Below are positions 44,039-53,025 of a stretch of 64,000 nucleotides of DNA, in pieces. The stretch's first letter is position 1, and each line of letters begins with the position of its first letter. This DNA comes from Viridibacterium sp035456105 (GTDB lineage Bacteria > Pseudomonadota > Gammaproteobacteria > Burkholderiales > Rhodocyclaceae), in the NCBI GenBank assembly GCA_035456105.1, contig DATIDV010000025.1, forward strand, positions 62,001 to 126,000. Reading direction: 5' to 3'. The notes beneath the pieces are model-generated. The model was given only the letters and a program-made list of their open reading frames with translations, searched no databases and had not been told where the DNA came from. Position numbers and translations under genes: made by a program.

Positions 44039-44740
44039 ATGAATCACACCGTTCCCGTAATCGCAATCGATGGACCGACCGCCTCGGGCAAAGGCACGGT
44101 CGCGTCGCGCGTCGCCGACTCGCTGGGCTGGCACTTCCTCGATTCCGGCTCGATCTATCGTCTCGTTTCATTGCAGGCCATGCGTACTGGTGTGGCGTTC
44201 GATGACGCAGAACAGCTTGTTGCTATCGCCAACCGGCTCGACGTGCTGTTCGATGGCGACGAGGTCATTCTGGATGGGGTAGACGTCAAGGATCTGCTCC
44301 GCCAGGAGGAGGTCGGCAACGGGGCTTCGAAGCTGGCAGCCATACCGGCTGTGCGTGTAGCCTTGCTGGATCGCCAGAAGGGCTTTCGTCAGGGACCTGG
44401 TCTCGTGGCGGATGGCCGCGACATGGGGAGCGTGGTCTTTCCTGACTCCATCCTGAAAATATTCCTGACCGCCAGCGTCGAAGCACGTGCTGAAAGACGC
44501 TATAAGCAGTTGATCGACAAAGGATTGTCTGCTAACCTTGAACGTCTTGTGCTGGACCTCCGTGAACGTGACGAACGCGATACGAATCGCGCCGTTGCGC
44601 CACTGAAGCCCAGTGCGGATGCGGTACTGCTGGATACGACCGCGCTGACAGCTGATCAGGCCGTGATTTTCGTGCTTGAACACGCCAGAAAGCGTTTGAT
44701 TGAAAGTCGTTTCGTCAGCAGCGCTTCCGACAAGAGCTAG
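44039..44740 (+). CDS. cmk: Cytidylate kinase
   Basis: Phosphorylates CMP and dCMP. The 233-residue protein starts MNHTVPVIAIDGPTASGKGT with the P-loop, has LGWHFLDSGSIYRLVS and VADGRDMGSVVFPDS, and the LID-region Arg pairs RAERRYKQLI and LRERDERDTNRAVAPLKPS. The ATG at 44039 is preceded by AGAGAGCAGGG. It sits before rpsA as in most proteobacteria. Confidence 0.95.
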   Translation: MNHTVPVIAIDGPTASGKGTVASRVADSLGWHFLDSGSIYRLVSLQAMRTGVAFDDAEQLVAIANRLDVLFDGDEVILDGVDVKDLLRQEEVGNGASKLAAIPAVRVALLDRQKGFRQGPGLVADGRDMGSVVFPDSILKIFLTASVEARAERRYKQLIDKGLSANLERLVLDLRERDERDTNRAVAPLKPSADAVLLDTTALTADQAVIFVLEHARKRLIESRFVSSASDKS

Positions 44741-44833
44741 TCTGTAGTCATTAATTGTTTGACGGTTCCTGACTGCGCTTCCAGCCCTCCCCGGGTGAGA
44801 GTGCAGCAGGGTATTTCAACTTCTTAACAGTAG

Positions 44834-44854
44834 CGTCATGTTTTTTGCATGACG
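44834..44854 (+). promoter_or_regulatory. rpsA leader hairpin
   Basis: CGTCATG (44834-44840) and CATGACG (44848-44854) form a perfect 7-bp stem with a U-rich loop, ending 17 bases before the rpsA ATG. The initiation region lacks a strong Shine-Dalgarno sequence, as in E. coli rpsA, where folded leader RNA mediates high initiation and S1 autogenous control. Confidence 0.45.
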
Positions 44855-44871
44855 ATCCCGAGTCCAATCAC

Positions 44872-46593
44872 ATGCCATTCTCAGAAGTCGCCCCTAACCA
44901 GAACGTCGGCGAAGATAGTTTTGCCGCCCTCTTCGAAGAAAGCCTCACCCGCCAGGAAATGCGCGCAGGTGAAGTCATTACCGCTGAAGTCGTTCGCATC
45001 GACAATAACTTTGTCGTCGTCAACGCCGGCCTGAAGTCCGAGAGCTACATTCCGCTCGACGAGTTCCGCAATGACGCAGGTGAAGTCGAAGCTACGCCTG
45101 GTGATTTCGTTCTTGTTGCCATCGAAGCGCTCGAAGACGGCTTTGGCGAAACGCGCCTGTCGCGCGAAAAGGCGAAGCGTGTTGCCGCCTGGAACTTCCT
45201 CGACGCAGCCCTCACCGAAGGCACGCTCGTCAAGGGTCTGGTTACCGGCAAGGTCAAGGGCGGTCTGACCGTCATGACCAACGGCATCCGCGCCTTCCTG
45301 CCAGGTTCGCTGGTGGATATGCGTCCAGTCAAGGACACCACCCCGTTCGAAGGCAAGGAATTCGAATTCAAGGTTATCAAGCTCGACCGCAAGCGTAACA
45401 ACGTGGTCGTGTCGCGTCGCGCAGTGCTCGAAGTGAGCATGGGCGAAGAGCGCGAAAAGCTCCTGGCCAACCTGTCCGAAGGGACTGTGGTCAAGGGTAT
45501 CGTCAAGAACATCACCGACTACGGCGCGTTCGTGGATCTGGGTGGTATCGACGGTCTGCTGCACATTACCGATCTGGCATGGCGCCGCGTCCGTCACCCG
45601 TCCGAAGTGCTGACGGTTGGCGACGAAGTCACTGCAAAGATCCTGAAGTTCGACCAAGAGAAGAACCGCGTCTCGCTGGGCATGAAGCAGCTCGGCGAAG
45701 ACCCATGGGTAGGCATCTCGCGTCGTTACCCATCGGGCACGCGTCTGTTTGGCAAGGTCACCAACATCACCGACTACGGCTCATTCGTTGAAGTCGAACA
45801 AGGTATCGAAGGTCTGGTGCACGTGTCCGAAATGGACTGGACCAACAAGAACATTCACCCGACCAAGGTTGTCCAGTTGGGCGACGAAGTCGAAGTGATG
45901 ATTCTGGAAATCGACGAAGACCGTCGCCGTATCTCGCTGGGCATGAAGCAGTGCAAGGCGAACCCATGGGACGATTTCGCTGCGAACGCCAAGAAGGGCG
46001 ATCGCGTGAAGGGTGCCATCAAGTCGATCACCGATTTCGGCGTCTTCATCGGCCTGCCAGGCGGTATCGATGGTCTGGTTCACCTGTCCGACCTGTCCTG
46101 GTCGCTGACTGGCGAAGAAGCTATCCGCAACTTCAAGAAGGGCGATGAGCTGGAAGCTGTTGTGCTGGCTATCGACGTCGAGAAGGAACGCATCTCGCTG
46201 GGCGTCAAGCAGCTCGACGGAGATCCTTTCACCACCTTTGTTGCTACACATGACAAGAACAGCCTGGTGAACGGTACTGTGACCTCTGTGGATGCCAAGG
46301 GCGCCGTGATCGATCTCGGTAACGACGTTGAAGGTTATCTGCGCGTCTCCGAGTTCTCGCGTGACCGTGTTGAAGATCTGAGCACTGTGCTGAAGGTTGG
46401 TGAAGCTCTGGAAACCATGATCATCAACGTCGATCGCAAGTCGCGTTCGATCAGCCTGTCGATCAAGGCCAAGGATCAGGCCGAGCAGTCGGACGCAATG
46501 CAGAAGCTTGCAGCGGACGGCGGCAACGCAGCGAGCGGTACGACCAATCTTGGCGCTCTGCTCAAGGCCAAGCTCGGTTCTTCACAGCAATAA
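44872..46593 (+). CDS. rpsA: 30S ribosomal protein S1
   Basis: Ribosomal protein that binds mRNA and promotes initiation. The 573 residues contain six S1 repeats, the first two (ribosome-binding) divergent (AGEVITAEVVRIDNNFVVVN) and the next four canonical (GTVVKGIVKNITDYGAFVDL). The family N terminus SFAALFEESLTRQEMRAGEV begins about 16 residues in. I chose the ATG at 44872; the TTG at 44845 lies within the leader hairpin. Confidence 0.97.
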   Translation: MPFSEVAPNQNVGEDSFAALFEESLTRQEMRAGEVITAEVVRIDNNFVVVNAGLKSESYIPLDEFRNDAGEVEATPGDFVLVAIEALEDGFGETRLSREKAKRVAAWNFLDAALTEGTLVKGLVTGKVKGGLTVMTNGIRAFLPGSLVDMRPVKDTTPFEGKEFEFKVIKLDRKRNNVVVSRRAVLEVSMGEEREKLLANLSEGTVVKGIVKNITDYGAFVDLGGIDGLLHITDLAWRRVRHPSEVLTVGDEVTAKILKFDQEKNRVSLGMKQLGEDPWVGISRRYPSGTRLFGKVTNITDYGSFVEVEQGIEGLVHVSEMDWTNKNIHPTKVVQLGDEVEVMILEIDEDRRRISLGMKQCKANPWDDFAANAKKGDRVKGAIKSITDFGVFIGLPGGIDGLVHLSDLSWSLTGEEAIRNFKKGDELEAVVLAIDVEKERISLGVKQLDGDPFTTFVATHDKNSLVNGTVTSVDAKGAVIDLGNDVEGYLRVSEFSRDRVEDLSTVLKVGEALETMIINVDRKSRSISLSIKAKDQAEQSDAMQKLAADGGNAASGTTNLGALLKAKLGSSQQ

Positions 46594-46620
46594 GGCCCGC
46601 CAAAGGTTTATTGCTTCGTC

Positions 46621-46917
46621 ATGACAAAGTCGGAATTGATCGAAAGCCTGACTGCGCGTTATCCGCAGTTGGGCGCCAGGGACGCCGATTTCGCCGTCAA
46701 GGTGATTCTCGACGAGATGGCTGCGTGCCTGGCGCGCGGCCAGCGAATCGAGATTCGCGGTTTCGGTAGCTTCGCCCTGAACTATCGCCCACCGCGCGTG
46801 GGACGTAACCCCAAGTCGGGTGACAAAGTGATGGTTCCGGAAAAATATGTCCCGCATTTCAAGGCGGGCAAGGAGCTGCGCGAACGCGTTGATCAAAGCG
46901 GCGAAGTGTCGATCTGA
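46621..46917 (+). CDS. ihfB: Integration host factor beta subunit
   Basis: DNA-bending protein, 98 residues: MTKSELIESLTARYPQLGAR, GFGSFALNYRPPRVGRNPKS (the minor-groove arm with the intercalating Pro of RNP), and VPHFKAGKELRERV. It forms IHF with the alpha subunit encoded elsewhere. It follows rpsA by 27 bases, the standard position. Confidence 0.96.
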   Translation: MTKSELIESLTARYPQLGARDADFAVKVILDEMAACLARGQRIEIRGFGSFALNYRPPRVGRNPKSGDKVMVPEKYVPHFKAGKELRERVDQSGEVSI

Positions 46918-47022
46918 TATCGACTTGAAAAGTGATATGTGAATGCACTCAATGCAGTGCGTTTGCAAATGATTTTGATGTGGGTTGCATGTGTCTTTTG
47001 ATATGCCCACAGCTATATGCCC

Positions 47023-47052
47023 AGAAGGCGGTCAATGACCGCCTTCTTTTTT
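47023..47052 (+). terminator. Intrinsic terminator between ihfB and lapA
   Basis: AGAAGGCGGTC (47023-47033), loop AAT, GACCGCCTTCT (47037-47047) and further T. It lies just 26 bases before the lapA start, so ihfB probably ends the upstream transcript. Confidence 0.88.
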
Positions 47053-47078
47053 GCCCTGCGGTATTGGATAATCCGCCG

Positions 47079-47366
47079 ATGCGAATAATCGTCTGGTTTT
47101 TGCGGCTATCGGCCTTCGTTCTCTTGCTGGGTTTCGCAATCAAGAATGATGCGCTGGTCACTGTGAATTTTTTTCTGGGCACGCACTGGCAATTGCCACT
47201 CGTGCTTGTGCTGTTGCTGATGTTTGCGGCCGGTGCGGTCGTGGGCGTGACAGCCGTGCTTTCCACACTTGTTTCCCAGCGTCGCGAGATTGGTCGCCTG
47301 CGTAAGTTGCGCGGTGAACCCGTCGTCGTGAAAAGCGCTCAACCGCAGTACCCCGACTCGGTCTGA
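47079..47366 (+). CDS. lapA: LapA, lipopolysaccharide assembly protein A domain protein
   Basis: A 95-residue inner-membrane protein with two hydrophobic segments (WFLRLSAFVLLLGFAIKN and LPLVLVLLLMFAAGAVVGVT) separated by the conserved VTVNFFLG-type turn, then a basic cytoplasmic tail (SQRREIGRLRKLRG). In E. coli LapA works with LapB in controlling LPS synthesis. It starts shortly after a terminator and four bases before lapB. Confidence 0.9.
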   Translation: MRIIVWFLRLSAFVLLLGFAIKNDALVTVNFFLGTHWQLPLVLVLLLMFAAGAVVGVTAVLSTLVSQRREIGRLRKLRGEPVVVKSAQPQYPDSV

Positions 47367-47370
47367 CTGG

Positions 47371-48543
47371 ATGGATTTCGAATTCTGGTGGCTCCTTTCC
47401 TGGCCACTGTTCTTTGCATTAGGTTGGGTTGCGGCCCGTATCGACATCCGCCATTTGCTGCGGGAGTCACGCTCTCTGCCGCGCACCTACTTGAGCGGAC
47501 TTAATTTTCTGGTTAACGAACAGCCCGACAAGGCCATCGACTCGTTCCTCGAGGCGGTGCGTATTGACCCACAGACGATAGAGTTGCACTTCGCGCTGGG
47601 TAGCCTGTTCCGCAGACGTGGTGAAGTTGACCGTTCGATCCGCATTCACCAGAGTCTGGTTAATCGCGAAGACCTGACAGTTGAGCAACGCCTGCAGGCC
47701 TTGGAAGAGTTGGGCCAGGACTACCTCAAGGCTGGCTTGCTGGACCGTGCCGAAGCGGCTTACGAACAACTACGTGACACTCCGCGGCGTGATACGGCTT
47801 TTCCTGCCTTGCTGGAAATCTACCAGCAGGAAAAGAACTGGAACAAGGCCATCGAAATCGCCTGTCAGATGCCCGACAATGATCATCGCTGGGAATGCGA
47901 GATCGCCAATTTCCATTGCGAACTGGCCGCTACGTCGATGGCGCATTCGCGCTATGACGAAGCCTTGCAGCAGACAGGTGAAGCCCTGCGTGTGAATCGT
48001 CGTTGCGTGCGTGCGGCAATGCTTGAAGGCGATGTCCGTGTCGCGCTGGGTGACGACAAGGCCGCTTTGGAGTCTTGGAGGCGTGTCGAGCAAATGGATC
48101 CCGGCTTCCTCTCACAGGTTGCCGAAAGAATGATGGAGGCATATCGGCGCGCAGGGGAGGCGGAAGCCGGCATCCAGCTGCTACGCTACTATCTCGAGCG
48201 TTATCCCTCGCTGGACTTGCTGGAGTCGGTCTTCCAGTGGGATATGGAACATCAGGGTGCGCATGTAGCTTATGCGCTCGTGCGTGACGAACTCAAACGC
48301 AATCCGACTTTGCTGGGTCTCGACAAACTGCTGGAGGCCGCTGTTTTCACGGCACCCGCAGACAAGCGTACTGATGTGGAACTGGTCAAGGGACTCATCC
48401 ACGGCCATACGCGACGTGTCGCACGCTATTGCTGCAATCGTTGCGGTTTCAAGGCCCGTCAGTTCTACTGGCGTTGCCCTGCCTGTGGTGAATGGGAGTC
48501 CTATCCGCCGCGTCGCACCGAAGAATTCGATCTGACGCCATAA
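47371..48543 (+). CDS. lapB: LapB (YciM), LPS assembly regulator with TPR and rubredoxin domain
   Basis: A 390-residue membrane-anchored protein. The N-terminal anchor is WWLLSWPLFFALGWVAARID, followed by TPR repeats (LNFLVNEQPDKAIDSFLEAV onward), and a C-terminal rubredoxin-like zinc/iron site (CNRCGFKARQFYWRCPACGE). LapB promotes FtsH-dependent turnover of LpxC and so tunes LPS production. The next genes (ugd, hldA, hldD) also feed the cell envelope. Confidence 0.95.
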   Translation: MDFEFWWLLSWPLFFALGWVAARIDIRHLLRESRSLPRTYLSGLNFLVNEQPDKAIDSFLEAVRIDPQTIELHFALGSLFRRRGEVDRSIRIHQSLVNREDLTVEQRLQALEELGQDYLKAGLLDRAEAAYEQLRDTPRRDTAFPALLEIYQQEKNWNKAIEIACQMPDNDHRWECEIANFHCELAATSMAHSRYDEALQQTGEALRVNRRCVRAAMLEGDVRVALGDDKAALESWRRVEQMDPGFLSQVAERMMEAYRRAGEAEAGIQLLRYYLERYPSLDLLESVFQWDMEHQGAHVAYALVRDELKRNPTLLGLDKLLEAAVFTAPADKRTDVELVKGLIHGHTRRVARYCCNRCGFKARQFYWRCPACGEWESYPPRRTEEFDLTP

Positions 48544-48600
48544 CGCTTTTTGGCGTATGGCATCACCATCAAAACACATTGAAATAGTGCAGGAACAATC

Positions 48601-49923
48601 ATGAAAATTACTGTCGTTGGAACTGGCTATGTAGGTCTTGTTTCCGGTGCCTGTATGGCCGAAGTCGGTAACGATGTGCTGTGCCTGGACCTGGACAAGG
48701 AAAAGATCCGCATCCTCGAGGAAGGTGGCATCCCCATCTTCGAACCCGGCCTGCTCGAAATGGTGAAGCGCAACGTGGCGGCTGGCCGCCTGCATTTCAC
48801 GACCGACATCGAACAGGCCGTGGCACACGGCACGATCCAGTTCATCGCCGTCGGCACACCGCCTGATGAAGATGGTTCGGCCGATCTGAAATACGTGCTA
48901 GCAGCGGCCCGCAATATCGGCAAGCACATGACTGACTACAAGGTTGTCGTCGACAAGTCCACAGTGCCGGTCGGTACCGGCGACAAGGTGCGCGCAGCGA
49001 TTGCGGAAGAGCTCGAGGCACGCGGTGTCGAGGTGCCATACAGCGTCGTGTCGAACCCGGAGTTTCTCAAGGAAGGCGCCGCAGTCGAAGACTTTATGCG
49101 TCCCGACCGCATCGTTGTCGGTGCCGAGGATGAGCAGGCCATTCACCTGATGCGAGCCCTGTATGCACCGTTCCAGCGCAACCATGAGCGTCTGTTGGTG
49201 GTCGACATCCGCTCAGCCGAGCTGACCAAGTACGCCGCCAACGCCATGTTGGCAACGCGCATTTCCTTCATGAACGAACTCGCATTGCTGGCTGAAAAGC
49301 TCGGCGCAGACATCGAACTGGTGCGTCAGGGCATCGGCTCCGATCCGCGCATCGGCTGGCACTTCCTGTACGCCGGTTGCGGTTACGGAGGCTCCTGCTT
49401 TCCAAAGGACGTGCAGGCGCTGATTCGCACCTCCAATAGTGTTGGCCAGCCCATGCAGGTGCTGCAGGCCGTCGAGGCCGCCAACGACAGACAAAAGCAC
49501 GTGCTGGTGGACAAGATCGTTGCGCGCTTCGGTGAAGACCTGTCGAACAAGCGCTTTGCGCTGTGGGGATTGGCATTCAAGCCGCAAACGGACGATATGC
49601 GCGAAGCACCGAGCCGAGTAATTGTCGAAGAACTGTTCAAGCGTGGTGCGTCGATCACGGCCTACGATCCGGTTGCCATGCACGAAGCCCAACGCATCTT
49701 CGGTGATGAAGCGCGCCTGGCTTATGCTGACCAGCCGATGGCTGCGCTTGAGGGTGCCGATGCACTCATCATCGTGACGGAGTGGAAGGAGTTCCGCAGC
49801 CCCTCGTTCGACACCATCAAGGCCAAGCTGAAGAGCCCGGTGATCATCGATGGTCGCAACATCTTCTCGCCCGAGCTGCCGCGTGCCGCGGGTCTCGAGT
49901 ACTACGGTATCGGCCGCAAGTAA
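48601..49923 (+). CDS. ugd: UDP-glucose 6-dehydrogenase
   Basis: Oxidises UDP-glucose to UDP-glucuronate with NAD+, for exopolysaccharide or lipid A sugar supply. The 440 residues start MKITVVGTGYVGLVSGACMA, show KSTVPVGTGDKV and FLKEGAAVEDFMRPDRIVVG, and carry the catalytic Cys in YGGSCFPKDVQAL. Only five bases separate it from hldA, so the two are co-transcribed. Confidence 0.95.
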   Translation: MKITVVGTGYVGLVSGACMAEVGNDVLCLDLDKEKIRILEEGGIPIFEPGLLEMVKRNVAAGRLHFTTDIEQAVAHGTIQFIAVGTPPDEDGSADLKYVLAAARNIGKHMTDYKVVVDKSTVPVGTGDKVRAAIAEELEARGVEVPYSVVSNPEFLKEGAAVEDFMRPDRIVVGAEDEQAIHLMRALYAPFQRNHERLLVVDIRSAELTKYAANAMLATRISFMNELALLAEKLGADIELVRQGIGSDPRIGWHFLYAGCGYGGSCFPKDVQALIRTSNSVGQPMQVLQAVEAANDRQKHVLVDKIVARFGEDLSNKRFALWGLAFKPQTDDMREAPSRVIVEELFKRGASITAYDPVAMHEAQRIFGDEARLAYADQPMAALEGADALIIVTEWKEFRSPSFDTIKAKLKSPVIIDGRNIFSPELPRAAGLEYYGIGRK

Positions 49924-49928
49924 TCGCC

Positions 49929-50867
49929 ATGAATAGACTGAGCATTCCCGATACCAGCAAGGCTCGCGTACTCGTTGTTGGCGACGTCATGCTGGATCGC
50001 TACTGGTTTGGTGATGTCGAGCGCATTTCGCCTGAGGCGCCGGTGCCTATTGTACGAGTTCAGCGCACAGAGGAGCGTCCTGGCGGCGCTGCCAATGTGG
50101 CGCGTAACGGCTCGGCGCTGGGGGCAACAGTCAGTCTGTTGTCGGTGGTTGGTGAGGACGAAGCAGCCGTGGCGCTCGGGCGTCTGGTGAGCGAAGCCGG
50201 CGTGCGTTCGCTGATGCAAAGTGATGCAAGCCTGTCGACCACCATCAAGCTACGTGTGCTGGGGCGCCAACAGCAATTGCTGCGCATCGATTTTGAAAAC
50301 ACGCCATCTGAAAGTGTCTTGAAAGCTAAGCTGGACGCTTACAAGCTGGAACTGGCTAACCACGATGTCGTTATCCTGTCCGACTATGGCAAGGGCGGGC
50401 TAGCGCTCGTGCAGGACATGATTGATCTGGCGCGTGCCGCAGGCAAGCCGGTGCTGGTTGACCCGAAGGGTGAAGACTATTCGCGTTACAAGGGCGCCAA
50501 TCTGTTAACGCCGAATCGCTCCGAGCTGCGTCAGGTTGTGGGCAGATGGAAGGACGATGCGGATCTCTCCGTCCGCGCTCAAAAGCTGCGAAAGGAGTTG
50601 GGCCTGGATGCGCTGCTGGTGACGCGTTCGGAAGAGGGTATGACTCTGTTCCGCGATGAAGGTACGGTGCATGAAGGTACGCGTGCGCAGGAAGTGTTCG
50701 ACGTCTCCGGCGCGGGCGATACCGTCATCGCCACGCTGGCCGTAATGCTTGCCAGTGGCTGTGACCTCGCAACAGCCATGCGCCTTTCAAATCATGCTGC
50801 CGGCATTGTGGTCGGCAAACTTGGCACTGCCACCGTCACGCTCGACGAGATGCGTGCCGAGTTCTAA
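49929..50867 (+). CDS. hldA: D-glycero-beta-D-manno-heptose-7-phosphate kinase (HldA/RfaE domain I)
   Basis: Ribokinase-family enzyme that makes heptose 1,7-bisphosphate for LPS inner core. About 312 residues: VLVVGDVMLDRYWFGDVERI, RPGGAANVARNGSALGA, VILSDYGKGGL, and the anion hole with the catalytic Asp in VSGAGDTVIATLAV. It corresponds to only the kinase half of E. coli HldE; the nucleotidyltransferase half (HldC) is not in this window, as in other betaproteobacteria with split genes. Confidence 0.93.
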   Translation: MNRLSIPDTSKARVLVVGDVMLDRYWFGDVERISPEAPVPIVRVQRTEERPGGAANVARNGSALGATVSLLSVVGEDEAAVALGRLVSEAGVRSLMQSDASLSTTIKLRVLGRQQQLLRIDFENTPSESVLKAKLDAYKLELANHDVVILSDYGKGGLALVQDMIDLARAAGKPVLVDPKGEDYSRYKGANLLTPNRSELRQVVGRWKDDADLSVRAQKLRKELGLDALLVTRSEEGMTLFRDEGTVHEGTRAQEVFDVSGAGDTVIATLAVMLASGCDLATAMRLSNHAAGIVVGKLGTATVTLDEMRAEF

Positions 50868-50891
50868 GAGACTTTCCTGAGGTATCCATTC

Positions 50892-51890
50892 ATGGCTCGT
50901 TATATCGTCGTTACCGGCGCCGCCGGCTTCATTGGTTCCAACATCGTCGCGGGTCTCAACGCACGAGGCGTGTCGAACATTATCGCGGTCGACAACCTGA
51001 CGCGTGGTGACAAGTTCAAGAACATCGTGAAATGCGAGATAGCTGATTACATCGACAAGAAAGAGTTTCTTGCGGCTATAGAATCAGGCGAGTTCGATGG
51101 TGGCATCGAAGCCATCCTGCATCAGGGAGCCTGCTCCGACACGATGGAACACAACGGCCAGTACATGATGGACAACAACTATCGATACTCGCTGTCGCTG
51201 CTCGACTACTGCGCCGATCAACAGATTCCCTACTTGTACGCCTCATCGGCTGCGACCTATGGCGGCAGCAGTACGTTCAAGGAAGAGCCTCAGTACGAGG
51301 CGCCTCTGAACGTTTATGGCTATTCGAAGCTGCTGTTCGACCAGGTCGTGCGTCGCGCGATGCCTGACATTGCTTCACCTGTTGTCGGCTTCCGCTACTT
51401 CAATGTTTATGGCCAGAACGAGCAGCACAAAGGCCGCATGGCTTCGGTGGCGTTTCACTGTTTCAACCAGTATCAGGCCGAAGGCAAAGTGAAGTTGTTC
51501 GAGGGCTGTGACGGCTACGGCAACGGTGGGCAATTGCGCGACTTCATCCACGTCGATGACATCGTTTCTGCCAATCTCTTTTTCCTCGAGAAGGGAAATT
51601 CCGGCGTCTTCAATCTCGGTACCGGTCGCGCGCAGAGCTTCAATGACATTGCCGTTGCGGTGGTCAATAGCTGTCGCACTGCCGCTGGCAAGGAAGCACT
51701 CTCGCTGGAAGAACTGCAGAAGCAGGGCTTGATCGAGTACATCAGCTTCCCCGAAGCGCTCAAGGGTAAGTACCAGAGCTTTACGCAGGCCGACATCAGC
51801 AATCTGCGTAGTGCCGGTTACGATCTTCCGTTCGCCGACGTGTCAACCGGCGTGGGGAGATACTGCGTTAAGCTCATGCAGGGCGTGTAA
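50892..51890 (+). CDS. hldD: ADP-L-glycero-D-manno-heptose 6-epimerase
   Basis: Short-chain dehydrogenase/epimerase, 332 residues, completing ADP-heptose for LPS core. The NADP loop is VTGAAGFIGSNIVAGLNARG, with FDGGIEAILHQGACSDTMEH, SSAATYGG, catalytic Tyr/Lys in YGYSKLLFDQ, and RYFNVYGQNEQHKGRMASVA. It follows hldA by 24 bases with its own GAGG-like site. Confidence 0.96.
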   Translation: MARYIVVTGAAGFIGSNIVAGLNARGVSNIIAVDNLTRGDKFKNIVKCEIADYIDKKEFLAAIESGEFDGGIEAILHQGACSDTMEHNGQYMMDNNYRYSLSLLDYCADQQIPYLYASSAATYGGSSTFKEEPQYEAPLNVYGYSKLLFDQVVRRAMPDIASPVVGFRYFNVYGQNEQHKGRMASVAFHCFNQYQAEGKVKLFEGCDGYGNGGQLRDFIHVDDIVSANLFFLEKGNSGVFNLGTGRAQSFNDIAVAVVNSCRTAAGKEALSLEELQKQGLIEYISFPEALKGKYQSFTQADISNLRSAGYDLPFADVSTGVGRYCVKLMQGV

Positions 51891-51985
51891 GGCGGTTTCC
51901 CCAAGCTCGAATATGAAAAGTGGAAAAACGCCAGATTGAAAAAAACACGTCCACGCATTCACTTTTCATTTTCGGGAGTCACTTA

Positions 51986-52483
51986 ATGCTGAAGAAACTG
52001 CTGTTTGCCGTTGCCGCCCTGATCGCTTCCATCGGCTTGGCTATCGCCGCCATCAATATCAACACAGCCACCGAAGCAGAGCTTGACAGCCTGCCAGGCG
52101 TCGGGCCGACCAAGGCCAAGGCCATCGTTGATTACCGCAAGGCCAACGGCAATTTCAAGTCGATTGAAGACATCAAGAACGTCAAGGGCATTGGCGACAA
52201 GACTTTTGATGACCTGAAGAGCCAGATCGCCGTCAGCGGCGCAACGACTGTTCCTGCTGCGTCAACCAAGGCAGATGCAAAGCCCGCCAAGAGCGAAGCC
52301 AAGTCCTCCGCCCCGAAAGCTGAAAAGGTGGAGGCAAAGGCCAGCAGTTCTGCAGCCGCATCGGTGAAGAAGGAAAGCGCCAAGGAGGCGAAAGCTGCCA
52401 GTGCTACCGCAAGTTCTGCAAGCAAGAGCGAAGCAAAGTCATCGGCTGCAAAATCAGAAAAGGCTGACAAGAAGAACAAGTAG
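51986..52483 (+). CDS. comEA: ComEA-like helix-hairpin-helix protein with Lys/Ala/Ser tail
   Basis: A 165-residue protein. A signal peptide (KKLLFAVAALIASIGLAIA) is followed by a classical ComEA double HhH domain (INTATEAELDSLPGVGPTKA, IEDIKNVKGIGDKTFDDL). It then carries a low-complexity tail of about 80 residues composed mostly of Lys, Ala, Ser and Glu, which is not usual in the roughly 100-residue ComEA-type proteins. ComEA binds incoming DNA in the periplasm during transformation; the basic tail could add DNA or envelope binding. The ATG at 51986 has GGGAG upstream. Confidence 0.85.
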   Translation: MLKKLLFAVAALIASIGLAIAAININTATEAELDSLPGVGPTKAKAIVDYRKANGNFKSIEDIKNVKGIGDKTFDDLKSQIAVSGATTVPAASTKADAKPAKSEAKSSAPKAEKVEAKASSSAAASVKKESAKEAKAASATASSASKSEAKSSAAKSEKADKKNK

Positions 52484-52553
52484 GTCAAAGACAAGGCTGC
52501 GAAATGACACCGCATCCATCGGGCTGAATGACCTCGACATTGAGGCAGCAACC

Positions 52554-52584
52554 AAACCCCTTGCAGCAATGCATGGGGTTTTTT
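52554..52584 (+). terminator. Intrinsic terminator after comEA
   Basis: AAACCCC (52554-52560), a 14-base loop containing its own short pairing (TGCA/TGCA), and GGGGTTTTTT (52575-52584). Confidence 0.75.
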
Positions 52585-52610
52585 CATATTTGCATGTCAC
52601 GCTGTGTCTG

Positions 52611-52639
52611 CTGAAGCGCGCTGGCTTGCGGTATATAAT
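52611..52639 (+). promoter_or_regulatory. Candidate sigma-70 promoter of fdxA
   Basis: A consensus TATAAT (52634-52639) lies 17 bases after CTGAAG (52611-52616, a poor -35 match). It sits between the comEA terminator and fdxA. Confidence 0.5.
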
Positions 52640-52681
52640 TGAGCTCAAACCAATCCCCCTCCAAACTGGAGCAAGAATCAA

Positions 52682-53005
52682 ATGACTTACGTTGTGAGCG
52701 AGTCCTGCATCAAGTGCAAATACACCGACTGTGTGGACGTGTGCCCGGTTGATTGCTTCCGCGAAGGCCCAAACTTCCTGGTGATCGATCCGGACGAGTG
52801 CATCGACTGCACGCTGTGCGTCGCGGAGTGCCCGGTTGAGGCGATCTATGCCGAGGACGATCTGCCAGCAGATCAGCAGCAGTTCACCGCGATCAATGCC
52901 GAGCTGGCCAAGAAGTGGACCACCATTGTGGCGCGCAAAGATCCTTTACCAGACGCAGACGACTGGGCCAAGGTCAAGGGCAAGCTGGACAAGCTTGAGC
53001 GCTGA
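52682..53005 (+). CDS. fdxA: Seven-iron ferredoxin FdxA
   Basis: A 107-residue electron carrier starting MTYVVSESCIKCKYTDCVDV with a [3Fe-4S] site (C9, C17 region) and a [4Fe-4S] site (CIDCTLCVAECP). The C-terminal helix (AINAELAKKWTTIVARKDPL) is characteristic of Azotobacter-type 7Fe ferredoxins. It is flanked by terminators on both sides and has its own TATAAT promoter, so it is a single-gene unit. Confidence 0.94.
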   Translation: MTYVVSESCIKCKYTDCVDVCPVDCFREGPNFLVIDPDECIDCTLCVAECPVEAIYAEDDLPADQQQFTAINAELAKKWTTIVARKDPLPDADDWAKVKGKLDKLER

Positions 53006-53025
53006 TCGATTCTTCGCCCGCACTG

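Noticed and set aside
48535..48556. Hairpin ACGCCA/TGGCGT after lapB as a terminator
   Set aside because: The stem is only six base pairs and no T run follows; the genes downstream appear co-transcribed.
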